Shown in pieces: positions 25,202-33,671 of a stretch of 64,000 nucleotides of DNA (position 1 is its first letter; every line of letters starts with the position of its first letter). The stretch spans positions 10,230,001 through 10,294,000 of the forward strand of contig NZ_CP107989.1 in the NCBI RefSeq assembly GCF_041435015.1. Reading direction: 5' to 3'. Position numbers and translations under genes: made by a program. The notes beneath the pieces are model-generated. The model was not told the DNA's origin. It was given only the letters and a program-made list of their open reading frames with translations, and ran no database searches. The stretch comes from Streptomyces canus. GTDB taxonomy: Bacteria; Actinomycetota; Actinomycetes; Streptomycetales; Streptomycetaceae.

Positions 25202-26482
25202 ATGACCGCGACGACGACGGCCGTGTCCGACGCTACCGGCATGGAGAGCGTCGACAGCTTCCGCCTGCGGGCCCGCGAGTGGATCCCGGCGAACCTGCGG
25301 CGCCTGGCCGACCTGCCCGCCGACGAACGTGCGCAAAGGAACGTGTCGAGCGACCAGAGCGCCTGGCAGCGGGCCCGTGTCCTGCAACGCACGCTGTACG
25401 AGGGTGGCTTCGCCGGAATCTGCTACCCCGAGGAGTACGGCGGTCTCGGCCTCACCCCCGCGCACCAGCGCGCCTTCAACGAGGAGGTCACCGACTACGA
25501 GATGCCGATGCTGCTGAATGTGCCGACGTTCACCATCTGCGGCCCGACCATCCTCGACATGGGCAGCGAGGAGCAGAGGCGTGAGCACCTGGCCGCCGCG
25601 ATCCGCGGTGACGAGGTGCTCGTGCAGTTCCTGTCCGAACCGGGCGGCGGCTCCGACCTCGCCGGAGGGACGACCCGCGCCGAGCGCGACGGCGACGTGT
25701 TCGTCCTCAACGGCTCGAAGATCTGGAGCTCGGGCGCCTACGCCGCCGACTACGCGCTGTGCTTGGCCCGCACCGACTGGGACGCGCCCAAGCACCGGGG
25801 ACTGACGATGTTCCTGATGAAGGTGCATCAGCCTGGTGTGCACATCGAACGCATCAAGCAGGTCAACGGCGGCGACGAGTTCTGCCAGGAGTTCTTCGAC
25901 GACGTCGTCGTCCCGGCCTCCGCGGTGGTCGGCGAGGTGGGCGGCGGCTGGGCGGTCGCCTCGCGCCAGCTGTTCCACGAGCGCAACGCCGTCGGCGGCG
26001 GCTCACCGTACTTCAGCGGCGCGCGGGCCGAAGGGCGGCGCGGCACGGAGACCGATCCGCTCATCGACCTGGTCCGCCGCACCGGCCGGGCGGACGACCC
26101 CTACGCGCGGGAGCTGATCGCCGAGGCGCACGCCCTCGGCGTCATCCACGGGCACCTCGTCGACCGGGTCACCGCGGGCATGCGCACGCAGAAGATGCCT
26201 CCCGCCGCCGGCTCGCTCATCCGCCTCTTCCACGGCGAGAGCGCCACCCGCCAGGCAGAGATCGCACTCGAACTCGCCGGCCCGGCCGCCGCGATGTCCG
26301 CCCCCGACGGGCCCGACACCCGCGAGGTGGGCGTGTCCTTCCTGTTCCGCCAGGCCGAGCAGCTCGGCGGCGGCAGCACCGAGATGGCACGCAACATCAT
26401 CAGCGAACGGATCCTCGGAATGCCCCGCGAGTACGCCGCCGACCGCGACGTCCCCTTCAACCAGGTCCGGCACGGGCGCTGA
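25202..26482 (+). CDS. Acyl-CoA dehydrogenase, beta-type subunit (FadE)
   Basis: A 426-residue acyl-CoA dehydrogenase with GICYPEEYGGLGL, the FAD-contact segment LSEPGGGSDLAGG, WSSGAYAADYALCLART and the C-terminal GGGSTEMARNIISERILG. In the last motif the classic catalytic Glu position is Gly, as in domain 2 of the fused enzyme, so it likely needs the preceding subunit for activity. ATG 25202 is placed 3 bp after GAGGAGATTC; the frame is open further upstream inside the neighbour. The two genes are clearly cotranscribed. Confidence 0.9.
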   Translation: MTATTTAVSDATGMESVDSFRLRAREWIPANLRRLADLPADERAQRNVSSDQSAWQRARVLQRTLYEGGFAGICYPEEYGGLGLTPAHQRAFNEEVTDYEMPMLLNVPTFTICGPTILDMGSEEQRREHLAAAIRGDEVLVQFLSEPGGGSDLAGGTTRAERDGDVFVLNGSKIWSSGAYAADYALCLARTDWDAPKHRGLTMFLMKVHQPGVHIERIKQVNGGDEFCQEFFDDVVVPASAVVGEVGGGWAVASRQLFHERNAVGGGSPYFSGARAEGRRGTETDPLIDLVRRTGRADDPYARELIAEAHALGVIHGHLVDRVTAGMRTQKMPPAAGSLIRLFHGESATRQAEIALELAGPAAAMSAPDGPDTREVGVSFLFRQAEQLGGGSTEMARNIISERILGMPREYAADRDVPFNQVRHGR

Positions 26483-26528
26483 AGGCCGAACAACGCACCT
26501 GAGGTCCTCGGGAAGGACATAACGGAAC

Positions 26529-26630
26529 ATGACCACAGCAGAACCCTCCCTCGCCACCACCCCGCCGGCCGCGGACGTGGTCCGGCGCATCGTGCGGGCC
26601 CTGCCCTGCGAGGAGGAACGACATGGGTGA
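26529..26630 (+). CDS. 33-codon reading frame overlapping doxX start
   Basis: A short frame, MTTAEPSLATTPPAADV onward, with GGAAGGA upstream. Its last codons overlap the start of the DoxX gene at 26623. It is not recognised; a leader peptide or a remnant of a deleted gene are both possible. Confidence 0.35.
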   Translation: MTTAEPSLATTPPAADVVRRIVRALPCEEERHG

Positions 26631-27129
26631 GGCGGGTGACGCCGCTCTGCTGCTGGTACGGCTCACTGTGGGCGCGGTGATGGCCGTACACGGCTGGAAC
26701 CACTGGCGCGGCGGAGGCGGGATCGAGGGCACCGCGCGCTGGTTCGGCGGACTCGGGCTGCGCCGACCACGCCTGCAGGCGCACCTGAGCGTGCTCACCG
26801 AGATCGGCGCGGGCGTCCTGCTGGCCGCCGGGCTGTTCACCTCGCTCGCCGGCGCCGCCGTCATCTCGGTGATGCTGGTCGCGGGTCTGCTCGCGCACCG
26901 CCGCAACGGCTTCTTCGTCTTCAAGGACGGCTACGAGTACGTCCTGGTCCTCGCCGTGCTGTCGCTGGCACTCGCGGCCTGGGGGCCCGGCGAGTACGCG
27001 GTGGACACGGCCGCCGGCATCGAGCTGACCGGCTGGCCGGGCACCGGCGTCGCGCTCGGCGCCGCGGTCCTCGGGACGGGGACCCTGCTCGCGCTCTTCT
27101 ATCGCCCGCACGAGCCGAGCGCGTCCTGA
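26623..27129 (+). CDS. DoxX family membrane protein
   Basis: A 168-residue integral membrane protein. Four hydrophobic helices are visible at about 5-20, 55-95 (two segments), 105-125 and 140-160. The GAVMAVHGWNHWRGGGGIEGTARWF opening is typical of the DoxX/DoxD group, whose members associate with redox chains. ATG 26623 follows GCGAGGAGGAACGAC. It is between the acyl-CoA dehydrogenase pair and the electron-transfer flavoprotein gene. A link to quinone reduction is inference only. Confidence 0.82.
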   Translation: MGEAGDAALLLVRLTVGAVMAVHGWNHWRGGGGIEGTARWFGGLGLRRPRLQAHLSVLTEIGAGVLLAAGLFTSLAGAAVISVMLVAGLLAHRRNGFFVFKDGYEYVLVLAVLSLALAAWGPGEYAVDTAAGIELTGWPGTGVALGAAVLGTGTLLALFYRPHEPSAS

Positions 27130-27153
27130 CCCGCCATGTGAGGAGAAACACGA

Positions 27154-27623
27154 GTGCGTCTGAGGATCGTTGTCACGGTGAAGTACGTGCCCGACGCCAC
27201 GGCGACCGGCCCTTCGCCGATGACCTGACCGTCGACCGGGACGACGTGGAGGGTCTGCTCTCCGAGCTGGACGAGTACGCGGTCGAGCAGGCGCTGCGGA
27301 TCGCCGAAGGCCGGCGGCAGGAAGCAGCAGACGCCGAGGTCACCGTCCTGACCGTCGGCCCCGAGGACGCCAAGGACGCGTTGCGCAAGGCGCTGTCGAT
27401 GGGCGCGGACAGGGCCGTCCACGTCGAGGACGACGGCCTGCACGGCACGGATGCGATCGGTACCTCGCTGGTGCTGGCGAAGGCGATCGAGAAGGCCGGC
27501 TTCGACCTGGTCGTCTCGGGCATGGCTTCCACCGACGGCACGATGGGTGTGGTGCCCGCGCTGCTGGCCGAGCGCCTGGGCGTCCCGCAGGTCACCCTGC
27601 TGTCCGAGGTCTTGGTCGCGGCC
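27154..27623 (+). pseudogene. etfB: Electron transfer flavoprotein beta subunit, frameshifted and 3'-truncated
   Basis: The N-terminal portion of EtfB, which would take electrons from the acyl-CoA dehydrogenases. GTG 27154 follows GAGGAGAAAC and starts MRLRIVVTVKYVPDAT, then the frame is lost near 27,200: one G seems missing. The next frame continues with FADDLTVDRDDVEGLLSELD, EYAVEQALRIAEG and VVSGMASTDGTMGVVPALLAE. The gene stops at about residue 157 of a usual 260, exactly at the inverted repeat of an insertion element, so the FAD/AMP-binding half and any etfA are missing. The acyl-CoA dehydrogenases must use an ETF encoded elsewhere. Confidence 0.85.
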
Positions 27624-27643
27624 CAGGGCTGATGCGTTCTCAG
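27624..27643. repeat. Left terminal inverted repeat of split ISAs1-family element
   Basis: CAGGGCTGATGCGTTCTCAG matches the reverse complement of 35815-35834 at 19 of 20 positions. It begins exactly where etfB coding ends. Confidence 0.88.
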
Positions 27644-27712
27644 CGGGCGAGATGAGCTGATCGCCTGCGTACGCGCCGCTGCGTGCGGTTCGCCCGGTTC
27701 GGCAACGAGAGA

Positions 27713-27946
27713 CGCGACCCCTGATGATCAAGGGTGTCGAAGCCTTTGATCACGAACAGGGGTCGCGTTCGCGTGCCATCCTCCCTGATCGGTGTCCTGC
27801 AGCGCCACTGCGAGGACATCGACTCCGCCTGCCCGGGTCCGCAGCAGTTCACCTCTCTGGCCGAGGTTCTGGGGCGGATACCCGATCCCCGCCGGGTCCG
27901 GGGCCGCCGCCGGGTGCTCCTCGGACAAGGTGAACGATGTCAGTGA
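27713..27946 (+). mobile_element. ISAs1-family transposase, N-terminal remnant with upstream hairpin
   Basis: A GTG at 27773 starts an ISAs1-type transposase N-terminus (VPSSLIGVLQRHCEDID, then FTSLAEVLGRIPDPRRVRGRR). This is the domain that precedes the DDE nuclease in this family. Homology ends near 27,905, after about 44 residues, and the frame closes at 27,946. A hairpin (27713-27731 with 27746-27767, arms CGCGACCCCTG and CAGGGGTCGCG) precedes it; a comparable structure lies upstream of the second ISAs1 copy at 61.85 kb. The C-terminal half of the transposase lies at 35.4-35.8 kb. Confidence 0.82.
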
Positions 27947-27958
27947 ACTGTCCACGGC

Positions 27959-28090
27959 TCAGTCCGTCTCAACCGTGCTGAGGATCGCCGCACGCCACTC
28001 CTCTGGAGTCAGCGGCCCAATGGTGGGTTCGCGTCCCGCCGCGTCGGACTGTACGTCGCTCACATCGCAGGCGGTGTTCACACGCTTCAT
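27959..28090 (-). CDS. 43-codon reading frame downstream of the hydroxyacyl-CoA dehydrogenase
   Basis: MKRVNTACDVSDVQSDAAG onward, ending LTPEEWRAAILSTVETD. A good ribosome site (GAAGGGAG) precedes the ATG, which overlaps the stop codon of the dehydrogenase pseudogene (ATGA). It is not recognised. It may be a genuine small protein or the start of a gene cut by the transposon junction just beyond. Confidence 0.45.
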   Translation of the reverse strand: MKRVNTACDVSDVQSDAAGREPTIGPLTPEEWRAAILSTVETD

Positions 28091-28955
28091 CGCGGACTCC
28101 CTTCGTAGCTGTAGAAGCCTCGTCCCGCCTTACGTCCGAGGAGGCCGGCGTCCACCATCCGCTGAAGCAGCGGCGGCGCCGCGTAAAGCGGCTCCTTGAA
28201 CTCGTCGTAGAGCGAGTCGGCCACGGCCTTCGTCGTGTCCAACCCAATGAGGTCCGCGAGCGCCAGCGGGCCCTGTGGGTGCGGCGCCCCGAGGACGAGT
28301 CCTCGGTCGATGTCCTCGGGGCGGCGCGAAGCCCGACTCGCACATCCGGATGGCGGAGAGGATGAAGGGGGTCAACAGCGCGTTCACGATGAAGCCTGCG
28401 CGGTCCTGACAGTCGATCGCTTGCTTGCCGAGCTGGTCCTCGACGAAGGCTCGGGATCGCCGCACGGTGTCGGGCGCGGTGAGCAGTGAGGGGACGAGTT
28501 CGACGAGCGGCAGCACTGGGACCGGATTGAAGAAGTGGATGCCGACAACGTGCTCAGGCCGCTGAGTCGCGACGCCCAGTTTCATGATCGGTATCGACGA
28601 TGTGTTCGACGCGAGGATTGCGTCAGGCGTCGAGACGATCCTGTCCAGCTTACCGAAAAGGACGGTCTCGGCCCGTTCGTCCTCTGTGATGGCCTCGACA
28701 ACGAGATCACGATCCTCCAGGGCGCCGAGATCCGTGGCCACGGCAGATCCGATCCAGCACCTGGTGCGCCGTCTCGCCCTGGCCCAGCTTGCCCTTCGCC
28801 TCGGCACCTTGAAGCGAGGTATCGATGCGAGACCGCGCGGACGTCGCCGCTTGCGTGGTGGACTCGACGAGAATCACGTCGAGTCCGGCGCGAGCGCCCA
28901 CCTCGGCGATGCCCGCGCCCATCAGGCCACCTCCGACGACGCCGATCCGGCGCAT
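28087..28955 (-). pseudogene. 3-hydroxyacyl-CoA dehydrogenase (PaaH/FadB2-like) with two frameshifts
   Basis: Three minus-strand frames join to give a full-length 3-hydroxyacyl-CoA dehydrogenase. They are MRRIGVVGGGLMGAGIAEV (NAD site), then LVVEAITEDERAETVLF, SNTSSIPI and the catalytic HFFNPVPVLPLVELVP, and finally RPEDIDRGLVLGAPHP, GPLALADLIGLDT and GRKAGRGFYSYE. Frameshifts lie near 28,748 and 28,325, both in G/C-rich runs. The start ATG overlaps the stop of the upstream amino-acid dehydrogenase (TAATG). If the shifts are real the gene is dead; if they are sequence errors it is an intact fadB2-like gene. It would oxidise a 3-hydroxyacyl-CoA downstream of the 2-oxoacid oxidoreductase. Confidence 0.8.
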
Positions 28956-30054
28956 TAGACGGCGCTCCGGTGAGAGCGGGCAGCAGCGAGACGTCGCTCA
29001 ACCCTGACCTCGGCGGCATGGAGCGTGGTGGACCCGGCTGCGCCGGCGTCCTCCAGGATGTCGAGCACCGTTGCTCGGACTCCGAGCACGCGCTCCCGCG
29101 CCGAAGCAGGAATCTCCCCACGCAGCTCAGCCACCGCCTGGATCAGTCCACCCACGTTCGCGACGAAGTCAGGGACCCAGGTCACTCCGGCCCGGAGAAG
29201 GACCTCCGCCACGTCAGACGAGGCCAACTGGCTGTTCGCGCCTCCGCAGACGATCTCGGCCTCGATTCGCCTGGCGAGGTCGTGGTCGAGGGCGCCGCCC
29301 AGCCGCAGGGCGCGTACACGTCCGTCCGCAGCTCACGGACGGACTCGACGATCCGCAGATCGGGAACAGCCGATGTCGCCTTGGCGCGGGCCAACTCGGA
29401 CGGGTCCGCTGCCGTCACCTTGGCGCCCGCCTCGTGCAGCATCACGGCCAGCTGGAAGCCGACCTTTCCCAGCCCCTCGACGCCGACGTGTCGGCCACGG
29501 AGCTCGGGCGAACCCCACCGGTGCTCAGCCGCGGCGAGAATGCCCTGGAAGACCCCGAGCGCTGTGTTGCTGCCGCTGTCACCGGATCCACCGCGGCCGG
29601 TGTTGCGGAAGGCGACGTGGCGGGTGGCGCGGCCGATGATGTCCATGTCGTCGGAGTCGGTGCCGACGTCGCCCGCGGTGGAGTAGCTGCCTCCGAGGCG
29701 GTCGACGAACCTGCCGAACGCCTCGAGCAACTTCGGGGTCTTGTCGCGACTGGGGTCGCCGATTATGACGGCCTTGGCCCCGCCCGTGTCGAGCCCGGCA
29801 GCGGCCGCCTTGTAGGTCATCCCACGCGATAGCCGGAGGACGTCGGCCAGCGCACTCGCTTCGTCGTCGTACGGCAGGAAGCGACAGCCCCCGACCGCAG
29901 GCCCCAACGCGAGCGAGTGGATGGCGATGATCGCCCTCAGCCCCGACTCCGGGTCGTTGCAGTAGATGACCTGCTCGTGAGGGCTGTCGGCATCGCTCAT
30001 GGCCTCGAGCACGGACGAGTTCGCATCGTGGCTGGTGAGATCTCGCGCGGTCAC
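28955..30054 (-). pseudogene. Leu/Phe/Val-type amino-acid dehydrogenase with one frameshift
   Basis: A Glu/Leu/Phe/Val dehydrogenase, which deaminates an amino acid to a 2-oxoacid with NAD. The N-terminal part has GPAVGGCRFLPYDDEASALADVL, GMTYKAAAAGLDTGGAKAV with the catalytic Lys, and VEGLGKVGFQLA (NAD site). The frame breaks near 29,300. The next frame gives the conserved ALDHDLARRIEAEIVCGGAN, then TWVPDFVANVGGLIQAV and a normal C-terminus. Together they make about 366 residues, the family length. GTG 30054 overlaps the stop of the oxidoreductase gene. The product 2-oxoacid is the substrate type of that neighbour. One base appears to be missing at the break. Confidence 0.82.
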
Positions 30055-33000
30055 GAGGCCAGCCCCTGCCGCTCGGCTCGGAGTGCGCGGAGCTCGAACT
30101 CGTAGGCCTCGGCGTTCTTGACCTTGACGTCCTCATAACCCCGCACCGTGTCCGGCAGGGCCGCGATCCGGGTCGAGATCTCGTAGGTGGTCGGCGAGAG
30201 CGACGTGGTCAACTCCTGCACCACTGCCGCGTATTCGCTCACCAGCCTCCTCTCAAGTCGTCGTACAGCGGTGTGACCGAAAGGGTCGAACCAGTGGCCC
30301 CGGACGAACTTGAGTGTCGCGAGCAGCCGCATCACTGGGTGGAACCAGGGACCGAGCTGGATCTTCTTGCCCAAGCCGAGGGCGCGCAGGGTCGGAGGGT
30401 GCAGGTTGAACCGGAGTTTCCCAGGTCCAGCCTCGGCATGAACGGCGGCCAGCGCGTCCGGCGCCGTCAGGAGCCGCGCGACTTCGTACTCGTCCTTGTA
30501 GGCGGCGAGCTTGTAGAAGTTGCGCGCGACCTGCTCGCTGAAGGCCGTGGCGACTCCCACCGCCCGTTCGGCGCTCCATGCCCGCGCGACGACGCCGACG
30601 TACGAGCGGGCTAGGGCAGTGCCCTGGTAGGACTCGAGCCGGGCCGCCCGGTCCGTGGTGATCCGAAGGGTCTCGCCCCCGATCCCCGACGCCGCGAGAG
30701 CTTCCTGGGTCCGGGACGAGGGGTCTTTCTTCGCGGTCTCCGCACGAGTCGGCAGCGACCCAGGATCAGCGACGATCGCACGTCCCCACCGAAACGCGGC
30801 GATGTTGGTGTCCACAGCCACGCCATTGAGGGTGATGGCGGCCTCGATGGCCTGGGCCGGGATCGGCAGGCTGCCTGCCTGGTACGCGGCCCCGACCAGC
30901 AACAGGTTCGCTGTCTGGGTCGAACCGAAGAGCTCCTCGGCCAGGGCCAGCGCGTCGAAGTCGACGACCCGCTTCGAGCCGCCGCGGAGGCGCTCGAGCA
31001 GCAGATCGGTGTCTGGGTAGGTGATGGACGCGTCGGCGACCATGTCACCTGTAGGCGTCGCACTGGTGGAGGCGATCACCGTGGTCTTTTCGGTTCCGGT
31101 GCGCGCTGCGTTCTTCGCGTCGGCCGCCACGAGCAGGTCGAAGGCCAGATAGAGGTCGGCCGCCTGCTCGCTGACGCGGTTCGCGGGGGCGTCGGCGTCC
31201 ACCACCAGACGGAGGTGCGACACGACCGGTCCGGCCTTCTGGCTCAAGCCAGTCTGGTCCAAGCCCCTGACCTCGTAGCCCGCGCTCATCGCCGCTGTGG
31301 CGATCACCTGGTTGACGGTAACGATCCCGGTCCCGCCGATCCCAGCCATGAAAACGTTCGAGTCAGTCAACTCGACGTCCAGGTCCGGCACCTTCGGCGC
31401 CGTAGGAACTGTCCGCTTCGATCGCCTCTTAGTGGGGGCCGGCGCGTCCGTCACGGTGACGAAGCTCGGACAGTCTCCGTGCAGGCAGCTGTAGTCGGAG
31501 TTGCAGCTGGTCTGTTCAATGTGGGTCTTGCGGCCGAGCTCGGTCTCGACGGGCTGCACGGAGAGACAGTTGCTCTTGACCCCGCAGTCCCCGCACCCCT
31601 CACAGACCTCAGGGTTGATCACGACGCGGGTCGGACGCGGCTCGAGTTTGCCTCGCTTTCGCATCCGGCGGGCGTTTGCGGCGCACTGCTGGTCGTAGAC
31701 CAGGACCGTTACGCCCTCGACGTCCCGGAGGAGGCGCTGCGCCTCGTCGAGTCGCTCACGCGGCCACACGACCGAGCCGCGAGGCATGCGGATCCTCCGG
31801 TAGCGCTCCGGCTCGTCGGCACACACGATAATTCGGGTTACCCCTTCGGCGAGGAGTTTCCGGGCGAGCGCCGGCACTGGTAGTGCTGCCTGCGGGTCCT
31901 GGGCGCCGGTCATGGCGACGGCTGAGTTGTACAGAACCTTGTACGTGATGTTGACGCCTGCGGCGATGGCCGCCTGTACAGCGAGCTGGCCCGAGTGGAA
32001 GAAGGTACCGTCCCCGACATTCTGGAAGATGTGACGGTGCGAGCTCCATGCCGCTTGACCGATCCACTGGGCGCCCTCGCCACCCATCTGGGTCCATCCC
32101 GTGATTGCCGAGTCCTGCCGTGAGGACACCGACGCGAGGGTGTGGCAGCCGATTCCGCCTCCTGCCACGGAGCCGTCAGGGACCACGGTCGAGGTGTTGT
32201 GCGGACAGCCCGAGCAGAAATAGGGAGTGCGCTGCACGCTGAGAAGGTCGAGGGTGACACGACGCGCCGGCCTCGAGGTGAACTGGACCCTGTCGCCGAC
32301 GAAGCGACGCACAGGTCCGTACAGCCGCTCGGCGACGAGCTCTCCGTCGGCAGGAACCAGCACAGCTCCCGACTCGTCCCGCTTCCCAACAATCGCCGGG
32401 CGGTCAGGGTGCGGGTACAGGAGATCCTTGACCTGCCGCTCGATCACCGGACCCTTTTCCTCGACCACCAGGATCTTCTCGAGGCCGTCGGCGAATGCCG
32501 CGACCCGTTCTCGGGTGAGTGGGTACGGTGCGGCAACGTCCATCAGGCGGATTCCCCCGCGGGACAGCGCCTCATGGTCGACACCAAGGTCACGGAAGGC
32601 CTGCACGGCAGCGTCGATTGCCGTCCCACTGCCCATGATGCCGAGGACTGCGGGGGTGGCTGCGGGCCGCACGGTGTCCAGGTCGTTGGCCGCCAGGAAC
32701 GACTCGACCGCAGCCCAACGTGGCCCGACGAGGTCCGATTCAACCCGAAGACTCTCGGATGGGGTGCGCACCGGTCGTTGGGCGTAAGTCCAAGGACGTC
32801 CCTCCCATTCGACAAGCGGTCGCTCGAACTCCAGTGACTGGAAGTCCCGTGCAACCGTCCACATGCCATCTGCGACGTCGCTCAACACCTTGACTCCGAC
32901 CCAGCATCCTGAGAACCGTGACAGCTCGACAGCCGCGAGCGTGTGCAGGATGACCTCCTCGGCGTTGCGCGGGGTGAAGAACGGCATGTTCAACGCCGCC

Positions 33001-33518
33001 AGGGTCGCGTCGCTGGCGTACGGGAGCGTGGAAGACTTCGACGACGGGTCGTCACCCACGAAGGCCACCACCCCGCCGCCGGGGTCAGTCCCGTACATGT
33101 TGGCGTGACGGATGGCGTCAGAGGCGCGGTCAAGGCCTGGCCCCTTCCCGTACCAGACACCCACGACCCCATCGACCGTCCTCTTGTCGTCGGGGAGCGG
33201 CAGCTGCGTACCCCAGACCGACGTCGCCGCCAGTTCCTCGTTGACCCCGGGGGTGAGGTGGATGCGGTGGTTCTCACGCAGGCGCGGGATGGACTCGAGC
33301 AGACTGTCGAGGCCGCCTAGCGGGGAGCCCTGGTACCCGGAGACGAAGACTGCGACATCTCGACCGCGAGCCGCTTCGCGCGCGCGGAGCTCGATCAGGG
33401 CTCGCGCGATCGCCTGCACGCCGGTCAGGAGTGAGCGTCCGCCCCCGACCTCGTAGCGGTCTTCGAGTCGGTACGCCGCCGGGTCCGGCGCGGCGCGATC
33501 GTGCATGGCGACCGTCAT
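30051..33518 (-). CDS. Fused indolepyruvate/2-oxoacid ferredoxin oxidoreductase
   Basis: A 1155-residue single-chain IorA-IorB type enzyme, which converts an aryl- or branched-chain 2-oxoacid plus CoA to acyl-CoA, CO2 and reduced ferredoxin. Residues 24-420 are the pyruvate-oxidoreductase core, with SGYQGSPLGG around 60. The thiamine diphosphate domain follows, with CSGCPHNTS at 435-443 and GDGTFFHSG at about 502-510. A Fe-S region CEGCGDCGVKSNC lies at 639-651. The gamma domain begins near 720 with MAGIGGTGIVTVNQ and GLDQTGLSQKAGPV. ATG 33518 follows AGGAAC; the longer frame extends into the regulator promoter. No frameshift is seen in 3.5 kb, unlike its two neighbours. Confidence 0.92.
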   Translation of the reverse strand: MTVAMHDRAAPDPAAYRLEDRYEVGGGRSLLTGVQAIARALIELRAREAARGRDVAVFVSGYQGSPLGGLDSLLESIPRLRENHRIHLTPGVNEELAATSVWGTQLPLPDDKRTVDGVVGVWYGKGPGLDRASDAIRHANMYGTDPGGGVVAFVGDDPSSKSSTLPYASDATLAALNMPFFTPRNAEEVILHTLAAVELSRFSGCWVGVKVLSDVADGMWTVARDFQSLEFERPLVEWEGRPWTYAQRPVRTPSESLRVESDLVGPRWAAVESFLAANDLDTVRPAATPAVLGIMGSGTAIDAAVQAFRDLGVDHEALSRGGIRLMDVAAPYPLTRERVAAFADGLEKILVVEEKGPVIERQVKDLLYPHPDRPAIVGKRDESGAVLVPADGELVAERLYGPVRRFVGDRVQFTSRPARRVTLDLLSVQRTPYFCSGCPHNTSTVVPDGSVAGGGIGCHTLASVSSRQDSAITGWTQMGGEGAQWIGQAAWSSHRHIFQNVGDGTFFHSGQLAVQAAIAAGVNITYKVLYNSAVAMTGAQDPQAALPVPALARKLLAEGVTRIIVCADEPERYRRIRMPRGSVVWPRERLDEAQRLLRDVEGVTVLVYDQQCAANARRMRKRGKLEPRPTRVVINPEVCEGCGDCGVKSNCLSVQPVETELGRKTHIEQTSCNSDYSCLHGDCPSFVTVTDAPAPTKRRSKRTVPTAPKVPDLDVELTDSNVFMAGIGGTGIVTVNQVIATAAMSAGYEVRGLDQTGLSQKAGPVVSHLRLVVDADAPANRVSEQAADLYLAFDLLVAADAKNAARTGTEKTTVIASTSATPTGDMVADASITYPDTDLLLERLRGGSKRVVDFDALALAEELFGSTQTANLLLVGAAYQAGSLPIPAQAIEAAITLNGVAVDTNIAAFRWGRAIVADPGSLPTRAETAKKDPSSRTQEALAASGIGGETLRITTDRAARLESYQGTALARSYVGVVARAWSAERAVGVATAFSEQVARNFYKLAAYKDEYEVARLLTAPDALAAVHAEAGPGKLRFNLHPPTLRALGLGKKIQLGPWFHPVMRLLATLKFVRGHWFDPFGHTAVRRLERRLVSEYAAVVQELTTSLSPTTYEISTRIAALPDTVRGYEDVKVKNAEAYEFELRALRAERQGLAS

Positions 33519-33671
33519 GTCAGTTCCTGACTGCTCAGGCTCCGGCGCTGCCCGACAAGCAGCGCGGGAGACAGCGGCAAACCTGCCGCACTTCGGGATC
33601 TCACCCATATTGTCGAGAACGCCACTCGGCGGAAGCTACGGCAGAACCGACGAAGCCCGTATTGTTTCGGC

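Noticed and set aside
33519..33608. Upstream extension of the oxidoreductase gene
   Set aside because: ATG 33518 has AGGAAC at proper distance and family-like sequence follows. The 30 extra codons would overlap the regulator promoter.
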